Shown in pieces: positions 1 through 7,922 of a DNA stretch of 23,561 nucleotides. The notes under the pieces are model-generated. The model ran no database searches. It saw nothing but the letters and a program-made list of their open reading frames with translations, and was not told where the DNA came from. The DNA is from Bacteroidota bacterium (GTDB lineage: Bacteria; Bacteroidota; Ignavibacteria; Ignavibacteriales; Ignavibacteriaceae). The number at the start of each line of letters is the position of its first letter. Position 1 is the stretch's first letter. The DNA lies in assembly GCA_023453665.1 (NCBI GenBank), contig JAEXTA010000092.1, positions 1 to 23,561 of the forward strand, written 5' to 3'. Position numbers and translations under genes: made by a program.

Positions 1-92
1 ATACGTGACCTACTAATGAAAAAGTCAGTAAATATAATTCACTTAATGTTAAAATATTAAAAGAAAACAAAACAAATGAAGTCAGAAAATTA
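1..92. mobile_element. Possible end of an integrated element (left of tRNA scar)
   Basis: This AT-rich, non-coding stretch stands where the 5' half of a tRNA-Thr gene should be. Because an abrupt match to tRNA sequence begins at about 92-93, the stretch to its left is inferred to be the terminal part of an element that recombined into the tRNA gene. AAGTCAG occurs twice (22-28 and 79-85), each time preceded by AATGAA, which could be integrase arm-type sites, but in AT-rich DNA this may be chance. No integrase is visible; it would lie outside the window. A tRNA intron or a simple deletion scar are alternatives. Confidence 0.35.
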
Positions 93-134
93 TTCGTAAT
101 GAGTAGGTCGCCGGTTCGATTCCGGCAGTTGGCT
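93..134 (+). pseudogene. Orphan 3' half of tRNA-Thr(CGT), probable att site
   Basis: Readable parts are an anticodon loop TTCGTAA (93-99, anticodon CGT at 95-97), the 3' anticodon strand TGAGT (100-104), a variable region, a perfect T-arm (GCCGG, loop TTCGATT, CCGGC, 110-126), the 3' acceptor strand AGTTGGC (127-133) and discriminator T134. No CCA is encoded. The expected 5' acceptor strand GCCAACT and the D-arm are absent from 1-92, and the 5' anticodon strand (AATTA, 88-92) pairs imperfectly. A fragment running from the anticodon loop to the 3' end is the usual footprint of tyrosine-recombinase integration into a tRNA gene. It is not expected to make a working tRNA. Confidence 0.8.
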
Positions 135-222
135 CTTTCCTTTTTAAACTGCCTTTCTTTATTCTCTTCATTTTTAATCAATTCATTGTAAAAATAAATG
201 TGGGCTTTGCTATAGATTTTTC

Positions 223-251
223 TTGACATTCGACAAAAAAATCCATTATTT
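223..251 (+). promoter_or_regulatory. Candidate promoter for the dcw cluster
   Basis: A perfect TTGACA -35 box lies at 223-228. The region 17 bp downstream (TTATTT, 246-251) is only a weak -10 match. The sequence TATTTTGG at 247-254 also partly resembles the Bacteroidota -7 element TAnnTTTG, one base off. Placement directly upstream of the MraZ repeats fits a regulated promoter for mraZ and the genes behind it. The -35 is convincing; the -10 assignment is not. Confidence 0.4.
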
Positions 252-276
252 TGGGTTGTAGTGGGGAAAAGTGGAG
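252..276 (+). promoter_or_regulatory. MraZ operator: three TGGRN repeats, 10-bp period
   Basis: TGGGT (252-256), TGGGG (262-266) and TGGAG (272-276) are separated by exactly 5 nt each. MraZ of E. coli is known to bind TGGGN direct repeats spaced by 5 nt upstream of its own gene. The array lies between the promoter candidate and the mraZ start, so autoregulation of the cluster is the natural reading. Confidence 0.75.
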
Positions 277-299
277 AATAAACCCAAAGAGGTCAAATT

Positions 300-740
300 T
301 TGTTCAGAGGACAGTTTACATATTCAATAGATTCAAAAGGAAGAATAAGCATTCCTGCAAAACTTCGCAAGCAGATTTCTTCTGAAGCGAACGATGCTTT
401 TGTTATGACTCAAGGCACAGGAACATGTATAGATCTATACCCTCTTAATGAATGGCAACAAATCGAAGAACGATTATTAAAACTAAATTCATTTTCTCCC
501 GATGATGCTCTCTTCATTCGTATGATGTTACAGAATGCGGCTGAAGATACGATGGATTCACAATCAAGAATACTAATTCCCCAGCCGCTGATTGAATACG
601 CTCAAATTGAAAATGATGTTTTAATACTTGGTGTTCTTAAAAAAATTGAAATATGGAATCCGCGGATCTATAAAGAGTATATAAGTAATACCAATGAAAC
701 TTATGAACAGATCGCTGCGAAGGTCATGACTATAAAATGA
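300..740 (+). CDS. mraZ: Transcriptional regulator MraZ
   Basis: MraZ is a DNA-binding regulator of the dcw cluster built from two SpoVT-AbrB-type folds. The protein has 146 residues, the usual family length, and shows both DxxxR repeats: DSKGR at residues 11-15 and DSQSR at 86-90, each followed by the 'I-I/L-IP' strand. The start is TTG: it gives the family-typical N-terminus MFRGQF and sits 7 nt behind AGAGG (288-292). It is the first gene of the cluster and overlaps rsmH by 4 nt (ATGA). Three direct repeats of the MraZ-box type lie 24-48 nt upstream, so it probably controls its own operon. The family assignment is secure. Confidence 0.96.
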   Translation: MFRGQFTYSIDSKGRISIPAKLRKQISSEANDAFVMTQGTGTCIDLYPLNEWQQIEERLLKLNSFSPDDALFIRMMLQNAAEDTMDSQSRILIPQPLIEYAQIENDVLILGVLKKIEIWNPRIYKEYISNTNETYEQIAAKVMTIK

Positions 741-1660
741 TTGAACACCACATACCGGTTTTATTTGATGAAAGCATTAGCTATCTGGTAACAAAAAAAA
801 ATGGTATTTATTTCGATGGCACGGTAGGGTTCGGTAGTCACAGTGAAGGTATTCTTAAACAATTAACTAATGATGGAATTTTAATTGCAACTGATGTTGA
901 TAAGGATGCCTTCAGCTTTACTTCAGAAAAATTTAATGATGATAAAAGATTTCGTTTATATAACTATAACTTCACAGAAATAGATATAATGGCAAGAATA
1001 GAATCAGTAAAAAAATTTGATGGAATATTTGCAGACCTTGGTGTTTCATCCTTTCAGCTAGATAATACTGATTCAGGATTTACTTACAGAAGTGAAGCAA
1101 GACTTGATTTAAGGATGGATAAAACAAAACCTTTAAATGCTTCAGATTTACTTAATACATTTTCCGAGGAAAATATTGCAAAGATATTATTTGAATTCGG
1201 GGAGGAGAAAAATTCACGGCAAATCGCAAAAAAGATTTGTGAAGTCAGAACAATAAAAAAAATTGAAACAACATTTGACCTTAGCGCAATTATCGAAAAA
1301 CTGACTCCACAAAAATATTTAACCAAAACTTTGTCGCGTGTATTTCAGGCTCTAAGGATATATCTCAATAATGAACTTGAAAATCTGGAAATGTTTCTTT
1401 CAAAATCAGTTGACCTTTTACAATCAGGTGGAAGAATAGTTGTACTTACTTATCATTCACTGGAAGACAGGATTGTAAAAGAAGCATTCAAATATGAAAC
1501 ACTTGATTGTATCTGCCCCAAAGAATATCCGGTTTGTAAATGCGGCAAAGTAAAACGACTTAAGTTAATAACAAAAAAACCTTTGGTGCCGTCAGATGTT
1601 GAAATTCAAAACAACAGAAGAGCAAGAAGTGCAAAACTAAGAGTTGCTGAAGCTGTATGA
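737..1660 (+). CDS. rsmH: 16S rRNA (cytosine(1402)-N(4))-methyltransferase RsmH
   Basis: RsmH (MraW) methylates N4 of C1402 in the 30S P-site using S-adenosylmethionine. The protein has 307 residues, close to the family norm of about 310. Visible signatures are the N-terminal HIPVLFDE, the SAM-binding strand YFDGTVGFGSHSEG (residues 25-38), DLGVSSFQLD at 100-109, GFTYRSEARLDLRMD just after it, RVFQALRIYLNNEL, and LTYHSLEDRIVK, followed by a Cys-rich turn and the conserved NNRRARSAKLR tail. It overlaps mraZ and ftsL by 4 nt each, which suggests translational coupling. It is the usual second gene of dcw clusters. Confidence 0.97.
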   Translation: MIEHHIPVLFDESISYLVTKKNGIYFDGTVGFGSHSEGILKQLTNDGILIATDVDKDAFSFTSEKFNDDKRFRLYNYNFTEIDIMARIESVKKFDGIFADLGVSSFQLDNTDSGFTYRSEARLDLRMDKTKPLNASDLLNTFSEENIAKILFEFGEEKNSRQIAKKICEVRTIKKIETTFDLSAIIEKLTPQKYLTKTLSRVFQALRIYLNNELENLEMFLSKSVDLLQSGGRIVVLTYHSLEDRIVKEAFKYETLDCICPKEYPVCKCGKVKRLKLITKKPLVPSDVEIQNNRRARSAKLRVAEAV

Positions 1661-1986
1661 AAAAGAGTTTAAAACCGATTGTTGCTTATCTACTTTTCGT
1701 ATTAATAGTTGGAGCGGTTGTAGTAGTTGGTTATGTAAGTATAAAACTCGAATGTGAAGTTTTGACAAAGCGAATCGTCCTTACTGAAGACGAACTGCTT
1801 GCTGTTAATAATAAACAAGTCAGCCTTATTGCCGAAGTTCAGTACCTCACATCTGAAGAAGTAATTGTACCAGTAGCGCAGACAGAGCTTGGTATGATAA
1901 AAAGAACGAATCCTGTTAATACTATTGTACTTGAAAAATCAAAAGTAGAAGACCTTGAAAAGTTTTTAAACGAAAAATATGAATAA
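1657..1986 (+). CDS. ftsL: FtsL-like cell division protein
   Basis: This small bitopic membrane protein has 109 residues: a short basic N-terminus (MKKSLK), one transmembrane helix at about residues 8-28, then a periplasmic heptad-like helix rich in Leu, Val and Glu. That architecture and the position between rsmH and ftsI identify FtsL, which forms a coiled coil with FtsB-type partners and activates FtsWI during septation. FtsL sequences are poorly conserved, so the call rests on topology and synteny rather than motifs. It overlaps rsmH by 4 nt and ftsI by 8 nt. No separate FtsB homologue is visible here. Confidence 0.82.
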   Translation: MKKSLKPIVAYLLFVLIVGAVVVVGYVSIKLECEVLTKRIVLTEDELLAVNNKQVSLIAEVQYLTSEEVIVPVAQTELGMIKRTNPVNTIVLEKSKVEDLEKFLNEKYE

Positions 1987-3955
1987 CTCAAGAGCCCTGA
2001 TAATAATTGCATTTATCTTCCTGTTTTTTATAGCATTAGTTGTAAAACTGGTTGATATACAACTCGTTAAAGGTGAAGAGTTACGTTACTTTGCACAAAA
2101 GCAGCAAACAAGAGTTGAAAAGATTCAGCCTGAACGCGGATTGATTTATGACAGAGATAATACTCTGCTTGTTTACAACCGGAATGATGTTTCGTTCTTC
2201 GTTGATTTGAGAATGGCCCGAAAAATTGATAAGGAAAAAATAGCTGAAACTTTTAGTAAGGTTTTTAAGAAACACAAATCACACTACATGCAATTAATGT
2301 CGGGAACGGGGAAGAATGTTTGCATCGAAAAAAAAGCACCAAGTGAAAAAGCTATTCAACTTAAACAATACAAAGTAAGAGGGCTCTTTTACGAAGAAGA
2401 CCCGACACGAATATATCATTATGCAAATCTTGCTTCGCATATAATTGGTTATTTAAATACTGAGAATACATCTGTTGGCGGTATTGAAAAATCACTGCAA
2501 AAAAAACTTCAAGGTATTGAAGGTATAAGGCTGGTTGAAAAAAATGCGATAGATCAGATGATGACTATTCAGGAGGAAGAAACCAGGAAACCAGTTAACG
2601 GAATTAATATAGTTCTAACAATCAGCAAATCTTATCAGGCAATTCTTGAAGAAGAATTAAAACGCGGACTTGAACTGTATGAAGGAAGTGATGCAGTTGG
2701 AATTATGATGGATCCTAACACAGGCGAAATACTTGCACTCTCAAGTGTAAATGATTTTGATCCTAATTTATATTGGAATTTCTCTGATAATGAAAGACGT
2801 AACAAAGTAATTACCGATACTTACGAGCCGGGTTCAACTTTCAAAACAATTTCTATGGCTGCTTTAATTGATCAGAATCTTATTCAGGATAAAACACTTG
2901 TATATGGTGAAAAAGGCAAATACAGATTTAAGAATGTTAACATAACTGATAGTCATGTTAATGGCTGGTTAAATCCTTATGGCGTAATGGAACAATCCAG
3001 CAACATTGGTATGGCAAAGCTTACTCAAAAACTTGATGAAGAAATTTTTTATAAATATATACGCGGATTTGGCTTTGGTAACTATACATCTGTCGATCTT
3101 CCAGGCGAAGTAAAGGGCAGGCTTAAAAAACCAAATGAATGGAATGATATTACAAAAGCGTTTGTCTCTTTTGGATATGAAATCTCTGTCACTCCGATTC
3201 AAATGGCGGCTGCATATTGTGCAATAGTTAATGGCGGAATTTTATACCAGCCTCAGTTAGTTAAAAGAGAATTAACCGCTGAAGGAAAGATTATTTTTGA
3301 AAGTGTTCCTAAAGAAGTAAGAAGAGTTATTTCCGCAGGTACTTCAGACAAGATGAAAAAAATGCTTGCAAGTGTTGTTGAAAACGGAACTGGAAAAAAT
3401 GCGAAATCGGAATTGATACAAGTTGGCGGTAAAACAGGTACCTCACAAAAACTGGTTAACGGAAAATATTCAAAGAGCGAATACAATTCTTCATTCGTTG
3501 GTTTTTTTCCTGCTGATGATCCTAAAGTTGTATGTCTTGTATTAGTTAACTCACCAAAGGTTGGTAAGTATGGCGGTTATGTTGCCGCTCCGATATTTAA
3601 AAACATTGTTGACAGGATTGTAATAGCTAACCTTAAAGAATATCAGAATAAAGAAAAGTACAATGATGACCAAGATGTAAAAATGATTTTCACAAAAAAT
3701 GAAGTATCATCAAACAAAACAATAAAAAAATATAACACGATAAAAATCACTGACAAAAATAAAATGCCTGATCTTGTAGGTGCTTCTTTGCGTGATGCTA
3801 TAACAGCTTTGACAAAACTTGGTATTCAGTACAAAGTTAACGGCTCAGGAATGATAACTTCTCAGACAATTCTACCGGGAGAAAAAATTACCAAAGGAAT
3901 GATCTGCTATTTAACATGCAAAGAATATTCAATTGAAGGGGCAGCAGTTTATTAA
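1979..3955 (+). CDS. ftsI: Division-specific transpeptidase FtsI (class B PBP) with PASTA domain
   Basis: This class B penicillin-binding protein of 658 residues cross-links septal peptidoglycan. A transmembrane helix at about 6-24 anchors it. The N-terminal dimerisation/pedestal region includes RGLIYDRDN, typical of the PBP dimer domain. The transpeptidase domain holds all three active-site motifs: S286-T-F-K289 (catalytic Ser), S340-S-N342 and K485-T-G487. A single PASTA domain follows at about 596-650 (start MPDLVGASLRDA), after a Lys/Asn-rich linker. A C-terminal PASTA is known in Bacteroidota FtsI and Gram-positive PBPs but not in E. coli FtsI. The gene overlaps ftsL by 8 nt and abuts murE with no spacer. 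FtsW is encoded further along the same cluster. Confidence 0.95.
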   Translation: MNNSRALIIIAFIFLFFIALVVKLVDIQLVKGEELRYFAQKQQTRVEKIQPERGLIYDRDNTLLVYNRNDVSFFVDLRMARKIDKEKIAETFSKVFKKHKSHYMQLMSGTGKNVCIEKKAPSEKAIQLKQYKVRGLFYEEDPTRIYHYANLASHIIGYLNTENTSVGGIEKSLQKKLQGIEGIRLVEKNAIDQMMTIQEEETRKPVNGINIVLTISKSYQAILEEELKRGLELYEGSDAVGIMMDPNTGEILALSSVNDFDPNLYWNFSDNERRNKVITDTYEPGSTFKTISMAALIDQNLIQDKTLVYGEKGKYRFKNVNITDSHVNGWLNPYGVMEQSSNIGMAKLTQKLDEEIFYKYIRGFGFGNYTSVDLPGEVKGRLKKPNEWNDITKAFVSFGYEISVTPIQMAAAYCAIVNGGILYQPQLVKRELTAEGKIIFESVPKEVRRVISAGTSDKMKKMLASVVENGTGKNAKSELIQVGGKTGTSQKLVNGKYSKSEYNSSFVGFFPADDPKVVCLVLVNSPKVGKYGGYVAAPIFKNIVDRIVIANLKEYQNKEKYNDDQDVKMIFTKNEVSSNKTIKKYNTIKITDKNKMPDLVGASLRDAITALTKLGIQYKVNGSGMITSQTILPGEKITKGMICYLTCKEYSIEGAAVY

Positions 3956-5425
3956 ATGGAATTGACAAGATTATTAAACGATGTAAAAGCAATCCAGGTA
4001 GTTGGCGAAGTACAACGTCAGGATGTATCATCTATTGTCTATGATTCAAGAAAAGTAGTGAAGAACTCTGTCTTTGTCGCAATAAAAGGTTTTAAGATTG
4101 ATGGTCACAAATTTGTACTTGATGCATTAAGCAAAGGCGCTCTCGCAGTAGTAATTGAAGATAATGATTCAGTACCGGATGAAATGTTTAGCCATACTAA
4201 AGCTGCTAAAATTCTTGTAAGGGACAGCAGGGTTGCGCTGGCTGAATTTTCAAATTCATTTTTCAGGAATCCATCTTCAAAATTAAACCTTGTTGGTATA
4301 ACAGGAACAAACGGTAAAACGACAACTTCATATTTTATAAAAAATATTTTTGAAACTGCCGGACATAAAACAGGATTGATCGGAACAATACAAAATATAA
4401 TCGGTGATAAAATCATTTCATCAGCATTAACTACACCTGAATCGAATGATCTTAACAAGCTTTTTTTTGATATGGTAAATGAAGGCTGCACCGCTGCCGT
4501 TATGGAGGTTTCATCTCACTCACTTGAACTTAAGAGAGTGCATAAACTTAATTTTTCATCGGGTGTGTTCACTAATATTACTTCCGATCATATGGATTTT
4601 CATCACACGTTTGAAAATTATTTAACTGCAAAAAAAATATTATTTGATTCTTTATCATCAACATCAAACTGTATTTATAATAGTGATGACAGGAATTATA
4701 ATGCTTTAATAAAGGATTGCACGGCTGATAAGTATTCATATGGATTTGCTGAAAACGCGGATTTCAGAATAAGTGATGTGTCGTACAATCTTAAAGGAAC
4801 TTCCTTTAAAATAAATTATGAAGGAAAAGAAGTTGATCTCAGAACGTCTCTTGTTGGTGAATTCAACGCATATAATGCAGCAGCAGCTTTTGCAGTTACT
4901 GTAAAATCCGGAATATCCATCAGCGATGCAGTAAAAGGAATAAATAATACTCCCCAGGTTCCGGGAAGATTCGAAGTAATCAGTAAAAACAATAAACATG
5001 TTGTAGTTGATTATTCACACACAGAAGACAGTTTGAAAAAAGCACTTGAAGCGATAAGAAAAATTGTCGGCGTATCAATGCCGGTTTATACAGTATTCGG
5101 ATGCGGCGGAAATAGGGATAAAAGCAAAAGATCATTGATGGGGAAAGTCGCCTCTGAATTAAGTGATAAAGTTTTTATAACATCTGATAACCCGAGGGAT
5201 GAAGATCCGATTTTAATCATCGATGAGATAAAAACCGGGATAAGCAAAAATAATTTTTTGGTGATAGAAAATCGTGAAGAAGCAATTAAGCATGCAATTG
5301 AAAATACTGAGAAAGAATCTGTAATTCTTATTGCCGGCAAAGGACACGAAACTTACCAGGAAATAAAAGGTATGCGGAGTCATTTCTCTGATAAGGAAAT
5401 GGCTCAAAAATATTTAGCAGTATGA
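3956..5425 (+). CDS. murE: UDP-MurNAc-tripeptide synthetase MurE (meso-DAP type)
   Basis: MurE adds the third amino acid to UDP-MurNAc-L-Ala-D-Glu in the cytoplasm, using ATP. The protein has 489 residues, normal length. The ATP-binding loop GTNGKTTT lies at 117-124 (K121), and the central domain carries MEVSSHSLELKRV and FTNITSDHMDFH. The motif DNPRDEDP (D411-R414) is the signature of meso-diaminopimelate-adding MurE; lysine-adding enzymes have a different motif here. VPGRFEVI and DYSHTEDSL mark the Mur ligase C-terminal domain. The start follows the ftsI stop with zero spacing, and the gene overlaps murF by 4 nt. The substrate call is inferred from the DNPR motif. Confidence 0.96.
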   Translation: MELTRLLNDVKAIQVVGEVQRQDVSSIVYDSRKVVKNSVFVAIKGFKIDGHKFVLDALSKGALAVVIEDNDSVPDEMFSHTKAAKILVRDSRVALAEFSNSFFRNPSSKLNLVGITGTNGKTTTSYFIKNIFETAGHKTGLIGTIQNIIGDKIISSALTTPESNDLNKLFFDMVNEGCTAAVMEVSSHSLELKRVHKLNFSSGVFTNITSDHMDFHHTFENYLTAKKILFDSLSSTSNCIYNSDDRNYNALIKDCTADKYSYGFAENADFRISDVSYNLKGTSFKINYEGKEVDLRTSLVGEFNAYNAAAAFAVTVKSGISISDAVKGINNTPQVPGRFEVISKNNKHVVVDYSHTEDSLKKALEAIRKIVGVSMPVYTVFGCGGNRDKSKRSLMGKVASELSDKVFITSDNPRDEDPILIIDEIKTGISKNNFLVIENREEAIKHAIENTEKESVILIAGKGHETYQEIKGMRSHFSDKEMAQKYLAV

Positions 5426-6813
5426 AAAAAGTTGTTCTTACACTTCAGGATGTGTTTGCTATACCGACAGCAACAATTTTTAATCCTGATGTTTATGAAC
5501 CTGTCAGCACGGTTTCGATAGATACAAGAAAAATAAAACAGAACAGTCTGTTCATTGCAATTAAAGGAAATAATTTTGACGGACACAATTTCATTAACGA
5601 AGCGATTAATAAAGGTGTATCAGCAATAATGATTGCCGAACAAAATAAAAATAAGTATATGAATATTGATCTCCCTGTTATAGCGGTTCAGGATACAACT
5701 ATTGCACTTGGTGATGTTGCAAAAATCTGGCGATCAAAGCTTAAAGCAAAAATTATTTCATTAACTGGCAGCGCCGGTAAAACAACTACTAAAGAATTGC
5801 TTGATGTGATGTTGAGTCAGAAATACAGCACTGTTAAGACTGAAGGGAATAACAACAACCATATCGGTGTACCGCTGACATTACTGAATGCAACAGATAA
5901 AGATGAAGTTGTTATCCTTGAACATGGTACAAATCATTTTGGGGAAATTCCTTATACAGCACCAATTGCAAATCCTGATTATGCATTAATAACGAACATA
6001 GGTCATTCGCATATTGAATTTTTCCGGAATAAAAACGGAGTGTTAAAAGAAAAATCGTCTTTACTTAAAACTACATACAAACGAGGCGGAAAAATATTCA
6101 TTAATACTGATGATCCGCTTCTTAAAAAGTTTGGTTCAGCTTACGTTAAGAAAAAAACGTACGGATTTGAAAACAGACCTGATGTGAAAGGAAATATCCT
6201 TGGGTTCAATAATACAGGATGTGCAATAACCGAACTTAAGTACAAGAATAAATCATTTATTTATGAAATTCCTGTAGCAGGCAAGCAGGGAGCTAAAAAC
6301 TTTTTATCGGCCGCTGCTGTTGCATTGGAACTTGGCATTACTCCAAAACAAATTGCAACTGCATTAAAGAAATTTAATAATGTTGATAGACGTCTTTCGA
6401 TAAAGAGATTGAATGACCTGGTGTTGATTGATGATACATACAATGCTAATCCTGAATCAATGAATCATTCTATTGAACTTCTATCACTGATGGATAAACA
6501 GAAAAACAAAATTGCTGTGCTTGGTGATATGTTCGAGCTTGGAAATGAAGGTGTTTCACTGCACAAAAAAATTGCTGATACAATTATTAAGAATAAAATA
6601 TCCTGCGTTTACACGACAGGTACATTTATGAAAAATATTTCGTCTAAACTTAAAAACAAAAAGATAACACATAAACATTTTAGTAACAGAAGCAGACTGA
6701 CTGAATTCCTTAACAAAACAGATTTAACAAATTCTGTTATCCTTATTAAAGGTTCACGCGGAATGAAAATGGAAGATTTTGTAAAAGTAATTGAAGAAAG
6801 ATATTCAAAGTAA
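5422..6813 (+). CDS. murF: UDP-MurNAc-tripeptide:D-Ala-D-Ala ligase MurF
   Basis: MurF attaches D-Ala-D-Ala to UDP-MurNAc-tripeptide, the last cytoplasmic step before lipid I. The protein has 463 residues, normal length. It shows the N-terminal Mur ligase domain (SIDTRKIKQNSLFIAIKG), the ATP loop GSAGKTTTKE (K120), the MurF-specific EGNNNNHIGVPLTLL and EHGTNHFGEI, and IDDTYNANPESM in the C-terminal domain. E. coli MurF has Leu-Gly-Ala-Asn where this protein reads HGTN, a mild variation. It overlaps murE by 4 nt (ATGA) and mraY by 1 nt (TAATG). As I recall, murF often lies outside the dcw cluster in Bacteroidota, so its presence here is mildly informative. Confidence 0.95.
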   Translation: MKKVVLTLQDVFAIPTATIFNPDVYEPVSTVSIDTRKIKQNSLFIAIKGNNFDGHNFINEAINKGVSAIMIAEQNKNKYMNIDLPVIAVQDTTIALGDVAKIWRSKLKAKIISLTGSAGKTTTKELLDVMLSQKYSTVKTEGNNNNHIGVPLTLLNATDKDEVVILEHGTNHFGEIPYTAPIANPDYALITNIGHSHIEFFRNKNGVLKEKSSLLKTTYKRGGKIFINTDDPLLKKFGSAYVKKKTYGFENRPDVKGNILGFNNTGCAITELKYKNKSFIYEIPVAGKQGAKNFLSAAAVALELGITPKQIATALKKFNNVDRRLSIKRLNDLVLIDDTYNANPESMNHSIELLSLMDKQKNKIAVLGDMFELGNEGVSLHKKIADTIIKNKISCVYTTGTFMKNISSKLKNKKITHKHFSNRSRLTEFLNKTDLTNSVILIKGSRGMKMEDFVKVIEERYSK

Positions 6814-7922
6814 TGCTTTACTATTTGTTCGAATATATTAATAAAACATTCAATCCACCCGGGTTTGATATATTCAGATTCCTTACATTCAGATCGGCAT
6901 TAGCGGCTATTACAGGGCTTGTTCTGTCGCTCTATCTTGGTCCTAAGATCATAAGGATTTTACAAAAGCATCAGATTGGTGAAGCAAAAAAAGCAGATGG
7001 TCCTAAATTCCATTGGTCAAAAGCAGGTACACCAACTATGGGCGGAATAATTGTTGTGTTATCTGTTGCCATTCCTGTGTTGCTTTGGGCTGATGTTAAC
7101 AGCACTTACATAATATTAATCCTCACCGGAACACTCTGGCTTAGCGCAGTGGGGTTTCTTGATGACTATCTGAAAGTAGTGAAGAAACTTCCCAATGGAT
7201 TGATTGCCCGTTACAAGTTGCTTGGTCAGATTGCAATTGGTCTGTTAGTTGGTTCTGTAATTTATTTTTCTCCTCAGTTTGAAGGAATAAATTCAGTTAC
7301 AACAGTTCCATTTCTTAAAGATGTAAATTTTGATTTTTCATATCTGTACATACCTGCGGTTGTGTTTATAATCACAGCTACATCAAACGCAGTTAATCTG
7401 ACAGATGGACTTGACGGCTTAGCGATAGGCATTACGACCATCGTGATGCTGGCTCTGGCTGTCATCGCTTATGTAAGCGGCAACGCAATTTATTCAAATT
7501 ATCTGAATATAATTTTTCTGCCGGGTTCGGGTGAACTCACAGTTTTTATTGCAGCATTGATTGGTGCATCACTTGGATTTCTCTGGTTCAACTCATATCC
7601 CGCGCAAGTATTTATGGGTGATACAGGTTCACTAGCTCTTGGTGGTGCGTTTGGAATACTTGCTGTACTTGTAAAGAAAGAATTATTAATTCCGATCCTC
7701 GGCGGTGTTTTCTTTATGGAAACACTTTCAGTTATCATTCAAAGATTGTATTTCAAATACACAAAGAAAAAATACGGAGAAGGAAAAAGAGTTTTTAAAA
7801 TGGCACCCGTTCATCATCACTTTGAAATGCTTGGCTGGCCCGAACCCAAAATAGTAGTAAGGTTTTATATAATAGCAATTATTCTTGCAATAGTCAGCTT
7901 AACATCATTTAAGATTCGCTAA
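6813..7922 (+). CDS. mraY: Phospho-MurNAc-pentapeptide transferase MraY
   Basis: MraY is a polytopic membrane enzyme that transfers phospho-MurNAc-pentapeptide to undecaprenyl phosphate, making lipid I. The 369-residue protein is rich in membrane helices. It carries the known active-site features: TPTMGG (73-78), the Asp pair D117-D118 in DDYLK, NLTDGLDG (D198 and D201), FMGDTGS (D270), and the His triad H334-H336 in PVHHHFEMLGWPE. These match the Mg2+- and nucleotide-binding residues of characterised MraY proteins. It is linked to murF and murD by 1-nt TAATG overlaps, consistent with reinitiation coupling. Confidence 0.97.
   Translation: MLYYLFEYINKTFNPPGFDIFRFLTFRSALAAITGLVLSLYLGPKIIRILQKHQIGEAKKADGPKFHWSKAGTPTMGGIIVVLSVAIPVLLWADVNSTYIILILTGTLWLSAVGFLDDYLKVVKKLPNGLIARYKLLGQIAIGLLVGSVIYFSPQFEGINSVTTVPFLKDVNFDFSYLYIPAVVFIITATSNAVNLTDGLDGLAIGITTIVMLALAVIAYVSGNAIYSNYLNIIFLPGSGELTVFIAALIGASLGFLWFNSYPAQVFMGDTGSLALGGAFGILAVLVKKELLIPILGGVFFMETLSVIIQRLYFKYTKKKYGEGKRVFKMAPVHHHFEMLGWPEPKIVVRFYIIAIILAIVSLTSFKIR

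Noticed and set aside
85..99. Group I intron in the tRNA-Thr anticodon loop as an explanation for the missing 5' half
   Set aside because: No conserved intron core elements or terminal G at the junction are visible in 1-92, though the window is too short to exclude it fully.
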